This document shows positions 1 to 5,835 of a stretch of 6,063 nt of DNA, one piece after another. The position numbers and the translations under genes were made by a program. Below the pieces are notes generated by a model. That model was given only the letters and a program-made list of their open reading frames with translations, did not search any database and was not told the origin of the DNA. This DNA is from CAYOMP01 sp964405075 (GTDB lineage: Bacteria; Bacillota; Clostridia; Lachnospirales; Lachnospiraceae): assembly GCA_964405075.1 (NCBI GenBank), contig CAYOMP010000167.1, forward strand, positions 1-6,063. The letters run 5' to 3'. How positions within the stretch are numbered: the first letter of the stretch is position 1; every line of letters begins with the position of its first letter.

Positions 1-90
1 GAAAATAAAGGCTTTGTGGCTGTTTTGTCTTTTATAAACTGTCAAAGATGGGATTTTATCACATATTTAAACTTGGTCAAGGAATTATAA
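1..90 (+). CDS. Possible 3' end of a convergent gene, product unknown
   Basis: The first plus-strand frame is open from base 1 to a TAA at 88-90, giving 29 residues that end in QRWDFITYLNLVKEL. The composition looks protein-like (aromatic and hydrophobic residues, no odd runs), and the frame runs off the window edge, so it may be the C-terminus of a gene convergent with hydF. I do not recognise the family. A 29-codon open frame can easily occur by chance in AT-rich DNA, so this is tentative. Confidence 0.35.
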   Translation, partial: ENKGFVAVLSFINCQRWDFITYLNLVKEL

Positions 91-115
91 GTAGTCGATG
101 TGATCCTCCAAAATC

Positions 116-132
116 CAGATACTTTGTATCTG
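116..132. terminator. Small perfect hairpin, possible weak terminator for hydF
   Basis: CAGATAC (116-122) and GTATCTG (126-132) form a perfect 7-bp stem with a 3-nt loop. On the minus strand, the direction of hydF, the stem is followed by GATTTTGG, a short U-rich stretch. It lies about 95 bp past the hydF stop. The T tract is short and interrupted, so termination here is only possible, not clear. Confidence 0.3.
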
Positions 133-162
133 ACGTGCTAGCTCACTTTCTGATTTTGTCGG

Positions 163-224
163 TATCGCACCAGAAAAAGTAAATACTCACTCTGTTCGTG
201 CTTCCTTTTTCTTTGAGTGCGATA
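163..224. repeat. Long-armed inverted repeat just past the hydF stop
   Basis: TATCGCAC (163-170) pairs with GTGCGATA (217-224), and AGAAAAAG (172-179) pairs with CTTTTTCT (205-212). The two blocks are separated by a 1-nt bulge on one side and 4 nt on the other. This gives 16 pairs around a 25-nt loop. It starts three bases past the hydF stop codon, so it would form a strong 3' hairpin on the hyd mRNA. No T tract follows on either strand, so it is more likely an mRNA 3'-end stabiliser, a Rho-type or bidirectional barrier, or a mobile repeat than a classical intrinsic terminator. Confidence 0.55.
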
Positions 225-226
225 AT

Positions 227-1483
227 TTATGTAGTACTAATTTTATCAAGAATTCCATTTAGAAATGCTATAGTCACCCCATAATTCGTCATAGACACAT
301 TCTGTTTTTTAGCCATATCTATTCTGCTCATAATGTATTTTCTGTTAAACATACAGCCACCACATTGAATAATCAAGTCATATTTTGACAAATCCTTTGG
401 AAAATCTGTGCCACTTACTATATCCACCTCTAATGCTTCTCCTAAACGCTGGCGTAACATTCGTGGAATCTTAACTCTTCCTATATCTTCTTGTAAGGGC
501 GCGTGGGTACAACATTCTGCAATTAATATTTTGGAATCAGCATTTAAGTTGCCTATAGTTTTGGCTCCTTGAATATAGTATTCCAAGTCACCTTTATATG
601 CAGCAAATAATGTAGAAAATGAAGTTAATTTACTTTCTTTAGGCTTTTTATCATACACGTACTTAAACACTTGTGAATCAGTAATAATCAAGTCAGGTGT
701 TTTCATAACAGCCAGAGTTTCTTCTAGCTTATCTGTAGTGCAGCTCATTACCATACATTTTTTATCTAACAAATCTCTAATGGTTTGAACCTGAGGTAAT
801 ATTAACCTCCCCTTTGGTGCCTGAATATCTTGCGGCATTACAAGCAAAATCAAATCTCCTTCATTTGCCAAACTGCCTGTAATGCTGGACATTTCATATT
901 CTTCTGGCAAAGCCCTGATTAAGCTTTCTTTTATTTTATCCACTGTTCTTTTATCTTTTGAACTAACAATTAATGGTTCCTCTTTTGTAAGCTTTTTAAC
1001 TTTATAATATAGACTTTCTCCTTTTTCTGCCAGATTTTCTCCTATATTTCCATCCAAAGCTTCTTCACAATTTTCTGTTAAATCCTTTGCCGATAAAGTA
1101 TCAGCTTTACTTATTACAGAAATAACTGGTGTTTTTTTATCCTTAAAATATTTGAACCATTCTGCTTCTTTGCTAATATCCTCACCTGAGAATAAAATTA
1201 CAGCAATATCTGTTTTTAAGGCTGCTTCCTTAGTCTTCTCCACTCTCATATCACCTAAGGCACCTTCATCATCAAACCCTGCTGTATCTATTAAAATACA
1301 TGGACCAATAGGGGATATTTCCATTGCCTTGGTTACCACATCAGTTGTAGTTCCTGCAACATCCGAAACAATAGATACATCTTGTCCGGTAATGGCATTA
1401 ATTAATGATGATTTACCACTGTTTCTTTTTCCATAAAAGCCTATATGTATTCTATTAGCACTTGGTGTATTATTTAATGCCAT
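227..1483 (-). CDS. hydF: [FeFe]-hydrogenase maturation GTPase HydF
   Basis: HydF is the cytoplasmic scaffold and carrier that receives the 2Fe subcluster precursor and transfers it to apo-HydA. The 418-residue protein has the usual three-part layout. The N-terminal Era/TrmE-like GTPase domain has a P-loop GKRNSGKS at 18-25, G2 GTTTD at 44-48, G3 DTAG at 66-69, G4 SKAD at 125-128 and a G5-like SSK at 174-176. A middle dimerisation region (about 190-300) follows. The C-terminal cluster domain has CTH at 325-327 and CGGC at 374-377, supplying three Cys for the [4Fe-4S] cluster. The usual motif is CxH...HCxxC, but residue 373 here is Gln (CAA, 365-367), not His. The start ATG has AGGAGG 6 nt upstream (1490-1495). 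It is the last gene of the operon, 47 bp after hydG. Length and motifs leave little doubt about identity. Confidence 0.97.
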   Translation of the reverse strand: MALNNTPSANRIHIGFYGKRNSGKSSLINAITGQDVSIVSDVAGTTTDVVTKAMEISPIGPCILIDTAGFDDEGALGDMRVEKTKEAALKTDIAVILFSGEDISKEAEWFKYFKDKKTPVISVISKADTLSAKDLTENCEEALDGNIGENLAEKGESLYYKVKKLTKEEPLIVSSKDKRTVDKIKESLIRALPEEYEMSSITGSLANEGDLILLVMPQDIQAPKGRLILPQVQTIRDLLDKKCMVMSCTTDKLEETLAVMKTPDLIITDSQVFKYVYDKKPKESKLTSFSTLFAAYKGDLEYYIQGAKTIGNLNADSKILIAECCTHAPLQEDIGRVKIPRMLRQRLGEALEVDIVSGTDFPKDLSKYDLIIQCGGCMFNRKYIMSRIDMAKKQNVSMTNYGVTIAFLNGILDKISTT

Positions 1484-1530
1484 TTTTTGCCTCCTCTGTC
1501 ATTCTACAAATGATACTCCATGCAGATAGT

Positions 1531-2952
1531 CTAAAATCTAAAATCTCTTTTACCATTTACAATATCGTCAATATACTCTTTTGCTTTATTTCTAACAATT
1601 TCATTTGGAATTTTTTGTAATTCCTTTTCAATTAACTTTTCGCCTTTTTCTTTAGTATCTTCTGACGCATAATCTACCAGATATTCCTTTAATGTCATTA
1701 ATGCATTTGGCTGACAGCAATTAGCAATCTGACCTGACTTAATTAATTTCATAAATCTGTCACCAGTTCTGCCTTCTCTGTAACAAGCCGTACAAAAGCT
1801 TGGAATATAACCCATTTCTAATAACCAATTAACTACTTCATCTAGTGTTCTGGTATCTGTAACATCAAATTGTGCTGAATTTTCTTCTTCTGGTTCTGGG
1901 TTAACATAGCCACCTACACTGGTTCTTGAACCACCACTAATCTGTGAAACACCTAATTTCAATACATTTTCTCTTGATTTTACAGATTCACGTGTTGAAA
2001 TAATCATACCTGTATATGGCACTGCGATTCTAATAACAGCAACAATTTTTTCAAATATTTCATCTGGAACTGCATTAGTAAATGTTTCTTTGTCAATATC
2101 ATCTGCCGCACATATTCTAGGCACACTAATTGTATGAGGTCCAACCCCTTTTGCTGCCTCTAAATGCTCTGCATGCATAAGTAAACCAACAAAATCATAT
2201 CTGTATTTTTCCAATCCAAACAGTACACCAATACCTACATCGTCTATTCCTCCATCCATAGCTCTATCCATAGCTTCTGTATGGTATGCATAATTGTGTT
2301 TTGGTCCTGTTGGGTGAAGAAGTTCATAATCTTCTTTATTGTAAGTTTCCTGGAAAAGTATATATGTGCCGATTCCGGCCTCTTTTAACTTTCTGTAATT
2401 TTCTACTGTAGTAGCTGCTATATTAACATTTACACGACGAATTGCACCATTTTTGTGTTTTACACTATAAATTGTCTTAATGCTCTCTAAAATATATTCT
2501 ATAGGATTATTAACCGGGTCTTCTCCTGATTCTATTGCAAGGCGCTTATGTCCCATATCCTGTAAAGCTATTACTTCTTTTCTAATTTCTTCCTGAGTAA
2601 GTTTTTTTCTTGAAATATGCTTATTGTAATGATGATATGGGCAGTATGTGCATCCATTTACACAGTAATTAGATAAATATAATGGTGCAAACATTACTAT
2701 TCTATGTCCATATAATTTTTCCTTAATGCTAATTGCCAACTCTTTTATAGCTTCATTAGCCTCTGGAATATCACACTCTAATAATACTGCTGCTTCTCTG
2801 TGTGACAATCCTTTGCAATCTTTAGCTCTCTCTATCAAAGAAAAAATAAGCTCTCTGTTTGATTTATTAGCCTTTGCATATTCTATTGTCTCTAATATCT
2901 CTTCGTTATTTATAAATTCCTCTGCTATTGGTGATTTTACATCGTATTTCAT
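1531..2952 (-). CDS. hydG: [FeFe]-hydrogenase maturation radical SAM tyrosine lyase HydG
   Basis: HydG cleaves L-tyrosine using S-adenosylmethionine. It yields p-cresol plus dehydroglycine, which is converted to CO and cyanide and assembled into an Fe-CO-CN-cysteine synthon for the hydrogenase H-cluster. The 473-residue protein is of normal family length. The radical SAM CX3CX2C motif is Cys97, Cys101 and Cys104 (CVNGCTYC). The ThiH-like TIM-barrel core follows, with ESGEDP at 141-146. The C-terminal extension that separates HydG from ThiH is present: CX2CX22C at Cys387, Cys390 and Cys413, which binds the auxiliary cluster carrying the dangler iron. Cys412 is an extra adjacent cysteine. The ATG is preceded by AGGAAGGAA at about 10-nt spacing. 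It lies 26 bp after hydE and 47 bp before hydF, so the three are probably co-transcribed. Confidence 0.97.
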   Translation of the reverse strand: MKYDVKSPIAEEFINNEEILETIEYAKANKSNRELIFSLIERAKDCKGLSHREAAVLLECDIPEANEAIKELAISIKEKLYGHRIVMFAPLYLSNYCVNGCTYCPYHHYNKHISRKKLTQEEIRKEVIALQDMGHKRLAIESGEDPVNNPIEYILESIKTIYSVKHKNGAIRRVNVNIAATTVENYRKLKEAGIGTYILFQETYNKEDYELLHPTGPKHNYAYHTEAMDRAMDGGIDDVGIGVLFGLEKYRYDFVGLLMHAEHLEAAKGVGPHTISVPRICAADDIDKETFTNAVPDEIFEKIVAVIRIAVPYTGMIISTRESVKSRENVLKLGVSQISGGSRTSVGGYVNPEPEEENSAQFDVTDTRTLDEVVNWLLEMGYIPSFCTACYREGRTGDRFMKLIKSGQIANCCQPNALMTLKEYLVDYASEDTKEKGEKLIEKELQKIPNEIVRNKAKEYIDDIVNGKRDFRF

Positions 2953-2978
2953 TTTCTTTTTTCCTTCCTATCAATCAT

Positions 2979-4037
2979 TTATTGTGGATAATCTCCCCTA
3001 TCAGTTACTATTTCATATCCGATAGCTGTTATTCTTTTTTCCAAGCAGTTACGACACTCCGCAGCCTCTTCTCCTGTGCATATCTTGTTATCATACAGCG
3101 AATATTTCTTCCTGACATTTACAGGTGATAGATTTGGCATCAATACATTGGCTCCTGCCAAAATTCCCATTTCTCTGCCTTTAGGATGTATTGTACCTAA
3201 TGCAGTAGTTGCCGGTAGTAATACTTTTCGCTCCATTATTCTTATTAAGCTTAATAAAAATAGGGTCAATTCAAAACTCCCCTGTTTCTCATTTGCAAAT
3301 GGTGTACATTTATGCGGTACAAAAGGTCCTATACCTATCATTTCCGGCTGCAAATTATGCATATAAATTAAATCCTCTGCAATATTTTCCATTGTTTGAA
3401 AAGGTGAACCCACCATTATGCCACATCCTGTCTGATAACCTATCTCTTTCAAATTACTTAAACAATTTTTCCTATTCTCTAAAGACATACTTTTAGGATG
3501 TAATTTTTCATAATGTGAATTAGTCGCTGTCTCATGCCTTAGCAGATACCTATCCGCCCCAGCCTGATAATATTTTTCATATGATTCTCTATCCTTTTCA
3601 CCTATGGACAATGTAATTGCACATGTAGGATATTCATTTTTGATAGTTGATACAATATCGACAATATCGTCATCTTTATATGTAATATCTTCTCCGCCCT
3701 GAAGTACAAAGGTACGAAATCCCAGCTCATACCCCTGCCTACAGCACTCCAAAATATCATCTTTAGTCAATCGATACCTCTCAGCATTAAGATTACTTCT
3801 TCTAATTCCACAATATTTACAATCATTTTTACAAAAATTAGTAAACTCTATCAGACCACGTACAAATATCTTGTTTCCAAAATATTCTTTCGAAATGTTT
3901 CTCGCTTTTTCTGCTGCGTATTCTCGAATCTCGTCATTAAAGTTTTCTAATAACCATACAAATTCTTCCTTAGTCAAAATGTTATTAACTTCCAATTTGC
4001 TAATTAACTCTAATGCCCTATCATTTTTTAAAATCAT
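2979..4037 (-). CDS. hydE: [FeFe]-hydrogenase maturation radical SAM enzyme HydE
   Basis: HydE is the radical SAM maturase that acts on the HydG-made Fe-CO-CN-cysteine complex on the route to the di-iron precursor loaded on HydF. The 352-residue length fits the family. The CX3CX2C motif is Cys69, Cys73 and Cys76 (CKNDCKYC) within the BioB-like TIM barrel, followed by LQGGED at 112-117. The second, accessory-cluster motif CX7CX2C is also intact at Cys320, Cys328 and Cys331; this cluster is present in many but not all HydE proteins. The chosen ATG has GGAG 7 nt upstream (4045-4048). A 70-bp AT-rich gap with a purine-rich stretch and the 13-bp palindrome AAACAAATTGTTT separates it from the upstream ACT-like gene, with no convincing terminator. 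BioB and PylB are related, but the context and second cluster favour HydE. Confidence 0.96.
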   Translation of the reverse strand: MILKNDRALELISKLEVNNILTKEEFVWLLENFNDEIREYAAEKARNISKEYFGNKIFVRGLIEFTNFCKNDCKYCGIRRSNLNAERYRLTKDDILECCRQGYELGFRTFVLQGGEDITYKDDDIVDIVSTIKNEYPTCAITLSIGEKDRESYEKYYQAGADRYLLRHETATNSHYEKLHPKSMSLENRKNCLSNLKEIGYQTGCGIMVGSPFQTMENIAEDLIYMHNLQPEMIGIGPFVPHKCTPFANEKQGSFELTLFLLSLIRIMERKVLLPATTALGTIHPKGREMGILAGANVLMPNLSPVNVRKKYSLYDNKICTGEEAAECRNCLEKRITAIGYEIVTDRGDYPQ

Positions 4038-4107
4038 TACTATGCTCCATATTTTTGTTCTTTACTAAACAATTTGTTTTTTCGTTTTTTTATTAAACTC
4101 AATGTAC

Positions 4108-4353
4108 TCATGATTTGGCATAAATAGTCTTTGTGCTTACATCTGGTATCATACCTAATTTGCCTGACAATGCTCCAATAATGTCATTAGGTGCATCTAA
4201 TACTACACTTATTACAGATACCTTCTTTTCCTTATATGGAATTCCCATTCTCCCTATAATGTACTCACTATATTGATGTAATATCTGATTAATCTTTTCT
4301 GCTGATTCCTTATTCTCAACAATAATTCCTACAATTGCTATTCTTGTTTCCAT
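4108..4353 (-). CDS. TM1266-type ACT-like putative [FeFe]-hydrogenase system regulator
   Basis: This is a small cytoplasmic protein of 81 residues, resembling the TM1266 family often encoded beside hydEFG in Clostridia and Thermotoga and annotated as a putative iron-only hydrogenase system regulator. What is visible is a single ACT/ferredoxin-like beta-alpha-beta fold: strand TRIAIVGIIV (3-12), helix about 16-31, the GRMG turn at 34-37, strand VSVISVVLD (45-53), a helix about 56-66, then GMIPDV (67-72) and a final strand. There is no DNA-binding domain, so any regulatory action must need a partner, a ligand or RNA; the biochemical role is not established. The ATG has AAGGAG 9 nt upstream (4363-4368). 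It is the first gene after the long structured leader, which suggests that leader controls the whole operon. Confidence 0.88.
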   Translation of the reverse strand: METRIAIVGIIVENKESAEKINQILHQYSEYIIGRMGIPYKEKKVSVISVVLDAPNDIIGALSGKLGMIPDVSTKTIYAKS

Positions 4354-4410
4354 TATTAATTTCTCCTTGTTATCCTGGTAGTGTCAAAATATCTTTCTTA
4401 TCAAATTATT

Positions 4411-4472
4411 GCGATGCTCGCCGAAAACCTATGTAAACATAATTTTCTCCTCGTTGCTGGCGTAAATCAAAA
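4411..4472 (-). repeat. 62-bp direct repeat, copy B
   Basis: This copy matches 4648-4709 at 55 of 62 positions with no gaps. It lies between the terminator-like hairpin, whose T tract overlaps its end at 4469-4472, and the TM1266-type gene. Read on the minus strand it begins with TTTTGATTTACG and contains AACGAGGAGAAAATTATG. A further 19 bp on is a second shared block, ATATTTTGA (4384-4392), also found after copy A. Confidence 0.8.
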
Positions 4473-4507
4473 AAACTCTAAAATCCTAAGTATAGAAATT
4501 TAGAGTT
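4469..4507 (-). terminator. Intrinsic-terminator-like hairpin upstream of the hyd genes
   Basis: On the minus strand AACTCTAAA (4499-4507) pairs perfectly with TTTAGAGTT (4474-4482), and an inner CTA/TAG can pair within the loop. A T tract of seven (4469-4475) overlaps and follows the right arm. The layout is that of a Rho-independent terminator, though the 9-bp stem is AT-rich. It lies between the promoter and the first hydrogenase gene, so it would act either as an attenuator or as the end of a short RNA of about 280 nt. It is too far from dapF (about 340 bp) to be an obvious dapF terminator. Confidence 0.55.
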
Positions 4508-4580
4508 CACCTATAATTTTAATATAAGATATCTCGCCTTGTAACTTAGAACTAATCCTTGTCAATTCAGTACGACATTT
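4500..4580 (-). other. Short open frame without a start, ending inside the terminator stem
   Basis: Between an in-frame TAA (4581-4583) and a TAA at 4500-4502, 26 codons are open, including ELTRISSKLQGEISYIKI. There is no ATG or GTG start; TTG at 4563-4565 is the only candidate and lacks a Shine-Dalgarno site. The stop codon sits in the left arm of the terminator-like hairpin. It may be the remnant of a gene end carried with its terminator, part of a repeat family, or chance. Confidence 0.2.
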
Positions 4581-4600
4581 TTATTTGACATAAATACATT

Positions 4601-4634
4601 CCGGTATCAAAATATGAGAAACACCCTCTACCGG
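4601..4634 (-). other. CCGGTA/TACCGG stem-loop in the hyd leader
   Basis: CCGGTA (4629-4634) and TACCGG (4601-4606) are perfect complements, and GAG...CTC can pair inside, giving a small branched or bulged hairpin. It follows repeat copy A. Its right arm is part of the block ATATTTTGATACC, which has a diverged counterpart after copy B. The function is unknown. Confidence 0.4.
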
Positions 4635-4647
4635 TTTCGTAAGTTTC

Positions 4648-4709
4648 GCGGCGCTCGTGGAAAACTTATGTAAAGATAATTTTCTCCTCGTTGCTCGCGT
4701 AAATCAAAA
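4648..4709 (-). repeat. 62-bp direct repeat, copy A
   Basis: This is the upstream copy of the repeat at 4411-4472, with seven substitutions and no gaps, offset by 237 bp. Its CG-containing blocks (ACGCGAGCAACGAGGAG, CACGAGCGCCGCG) stand out from the AT-rich surroundings. It starts directly after the 5' stem-loop. TAAGTTT and AAACTTA at its far edge can pair (stem 4640-4646 with 4661-4667), an inverted repeat missing from copy B. Confidence 0.8.
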
Positions 4710-4711
4710 TA

Positions 4712-4748
4712 GAGGCTTTCGGTCAGGAACTTCCCTTCCGATTGCCTC
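4712..4748 (-). promoter_or_regulatory. Stem-loop at the predicted 5' end of the hyd leader RNA
   Basis: On the minus strand GAGGC (4744-4748) pairs with GCCTC (4712-4716). After an A-rich internal loop TCGG (4738-4741) pairs with CCGA (4719-4722). After a second internal loop GG (4734-4735) pairs with CC (4726-4727) around a GAAGTT loop. The hairpin starts 5 to 6 nt past the -10 box, so it would sit at or within a base or two of the transcript 5' end. It does not match a riboswitch consensus I can recall. It could be a 5' stabilising stem or a small ligand- or protein-binding element. Confidence 0.5.
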
Positions 4749-4753
4749 CACTT

Positions 4754-4782
4754 AGTATATTCTCTTGATTATTAAGTGTCAA
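4754..4782 (-). promoter_or_regulatory. Sigma-A type promoter for the hyd maturation operon or a small RNA
   Basis: On the minus strand TTGACA (4777-4782) is a perfect -35 box and TATACT (4754-4759) is a five-of-six -10 box, with an optimal 17-bp spacer. Transcription would start near 4747, at the 5' stem-loop. It is downstream of the dapF stop, so the hyd genes have their own transcription unit. It is the best promoter I see in the window. Confidence 0.8.
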
Positions 4783-4799
4783 TAATAGTTATTTTTTTC

Positions 4800-4817
4800 A
4801 CGTTATTTATTAAACGT
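4800..4817. promoter_or_regulatory. ACGTT/AACGT dyad upstream of the hyd promoter
   Basis: ACGTT and AACGT half-sites form a symmetrical 18-bp element separated by 8 bp, ending 17 bp before the -35 box. It could be a binding site for a dimeric activator or a weak hairpin after dapF; no T tract directly follows. It does not match the Rex consensus TTGTTAAnnnnTTAACAA. A chance dyad of this size in AT-rich DNA is quite possible. Confidence 0.25.
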
Positions 4818-4843
4818 TAAAATCCATCTTTTACACTTTTTTA

Positions 4844-5692
4844 TTATTTTATTGTAGATAAATCGATTTCTCCATCAAATACAACTGTTGCTGGACCTGT
4901 CATATATACTGTGTTTTCTTCCTTATCCCATTTAATCAATAAGTCACCACCTAATAATTTAAGTGTTACCTCATCTTCACATAATCCGTTCAAAATAGAT
5001 GCAACAGCTGTTGCACAGGCACCTGTTCCACAGGCCAAGGTCTCTCCTGAACCTCTTTCCCATACACGCATTTCAATAGTTTTTCTGTCAATTATTTTTG
5101 CAAATTCAGTATTTACACGATTTGGAAATCTTTCATGATTTTCAAATTTAGGACCGATTTTTTCGATTTCAAGGTTTTTAACATCATCCATATACACTAT
5201 TGCATGTGGATTTCCCATTGAAACACAAGTCATTTTGTAGCTTTCGCCATCTACAATAATCTCTTCATCAATGACATTTTCACCTTCTGCTACTACTGGA
5301 ATCTTGTCTGGATTTAGTTCTGGTTTTCCCATATTAACCTTAATTAATACGGCTTTTCCATTTTCTACTGTTAAATCTAAGTATTTGATACCAGCTAATG
5401 TTTCAATACTAATATTGGTTTTATCAGTCAAACCATAATCATACACATACTTAGCAACAGAACGAATACCATTACCACACATTTCCCCTCTTGAACCATC
5501 TGCATTATACATATCCATCTGAAAATCAGCTACCTTTGAAGGTTTGATTAAAATAAGACCATCTGCACCAATTCCGAAATGTCTATCACTAACAAACACT
5601 GCAACCATTGAAGGTTCAGCTACTTCCTCTTTGAAACAATTAACATATACATAATCGTTTCCTATTCCATGCATTTTTGTAAATTTCATCAT
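4844..5692 (-). CDS. dapF: Diaminopimelate epimerase DapF
   Basis: DapF is a PLP-independent epimerase that converts LL- to meso-diaminopimelate, the precursor of lysine and the peptidoglycan cross-link residue, in the cytoplasm. From this start it has 282 residues, near the usual 275-285. Both halves of the epimerase fold show their signature. The first catalytic cysteine is Cys72 in the EMCGNGIRS motif, and the second is Cys221 in LACGTGACA, with ERGSGET just before it. The start FTKMHGIGNDY is typical of the family. ATG at 5692 is chosen. A GTG at 5701 is also in frame but overlaps the AGGTGGAG ribosome-binding sequence, so it is unlikely; the next ATG at 5689 is equally possible. It is separated from nadE by about 143 bp and from the hyd operon by its own promoter region. 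Confidence 0.96.
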   Translation of the reverse strand: MMKFTKMHGIGNDYVYVNCFKEEVAEPSMVAVFVSDRHFGIGADGLILIKPSKVADFQMDMYNADGSRGEMCGNGIRSVAKYVYDYGLTDKTNISIETLAGIKYLDLTVENGKAVLIKVNMGKPELNPDKIPVVAEGENVIDEEIIVDGESYKMTCVSMGNPHAIVYMDDVKNLEIEKIGPKFENHERFPNRVNTEFAKIIDRKTIEMRVWERGSGETLACGTGACATAVASILNGLCEDEVTLKLLGGDLLIKWDKEENTVYMTGPATVVFDGEIDLSTIK

Positions 5693-5768
5693 ACTCTCCA
5701 CCTTTCGTTATCTAGCGTAAACTATTTTAAATACATTTTGCAAATTTTTACTAGAACTCACCAATCTC

Positions 5769-5798
5769 TTATTAAATTGACTTTCTATGTTTTCACAA
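5769..5798 (-). promoter_or_regulatory. Weak candidate promoter for dapF
   Basis: In the 143-bp nadE-dapF gap the minus strand carries TTGTGA (5793-5798) and TAATAA (5769-5774), 18 bp apart. The match to sigma-A boxes is moderate, and in such AT-rich DNA similar pairs arise by chance. No terminator is visible after nadE, so read-through from nadE is also possible. Confidence 0.3.
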
Positions 5799-5835
5799 AA
5801 TTGATTCTTTATCTTCTTATCATAGTGAACCTATT

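Larger units (their letters stand above)
4354..4843 (-). other. Gene-free stretch between dapF and the hyd operon, probably a long structured leader
   Basis: No convincing protein gene fits these 490 bp on either strand. In the minus-strand direction the order is: an 18-bp dyad (4800-4817), a promoter (4754-4782), a stem-loop (4712-4748), repeat copy A (4648-4709), a CCGGTA/TACCGG hairpin (4601-4634), a short frame ending in a terminator-like hairpin (4469-4507), repeat copy B (4411-4472), and the Shine-Dalgarno site of the TM1266-type gene. If transcription starts near 4747, the untranslated leader is about 390 nt. I found no second good sigma-A promoter between 4353 and 4468. Confidence 0.6.

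Noticed and set aside
1152..1436. Open frame of 94 codons on the plus strand inside hydF
   Set aside because: It lies wholly antisense to the GTPase domain of hydF, shows no family features, and is explained by the hydF codon pattern.
3076..3496. Two overlapping plus-strand open frames inside hydE
   Set aside because: Antisense shadows of hydE with hydrophobic, unstructured composition and no supporting ribosome-binding context.
4038..4107. Terminator or promoter between the ACT-like gene and hydE, from the AAACAAATTGTTT palindrome
   Set aside because: The stem is six AT-rich pairs with no T tract in the minus direction; co-transcription is more likely.
4564..4593. Nine-codon leader peptide (MSNKNVVLN) in the hyd leader
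   Set aside because: It has only a weak GGA upstream and no run of regulatory codons; such short frames are frequent by chance.
4411..4709. CRISPR array
   Set aside because: Only two imperfect copies 237 bp apart, not regularly spaced short repeats, and no cas genes.
4712..4748. Known riboswitch (preQ1, FMN, c-di-GMP, T-box)
   Set aside because: None of the conserved sequence blocks I know for these classes is present; only a simple stacked stem-loop can be supported.
4911..5138. Plus-strand open frame inside dapF
   Set aside because: Antisense to the conserved C-terminal half of dapF; no recognisable protein.
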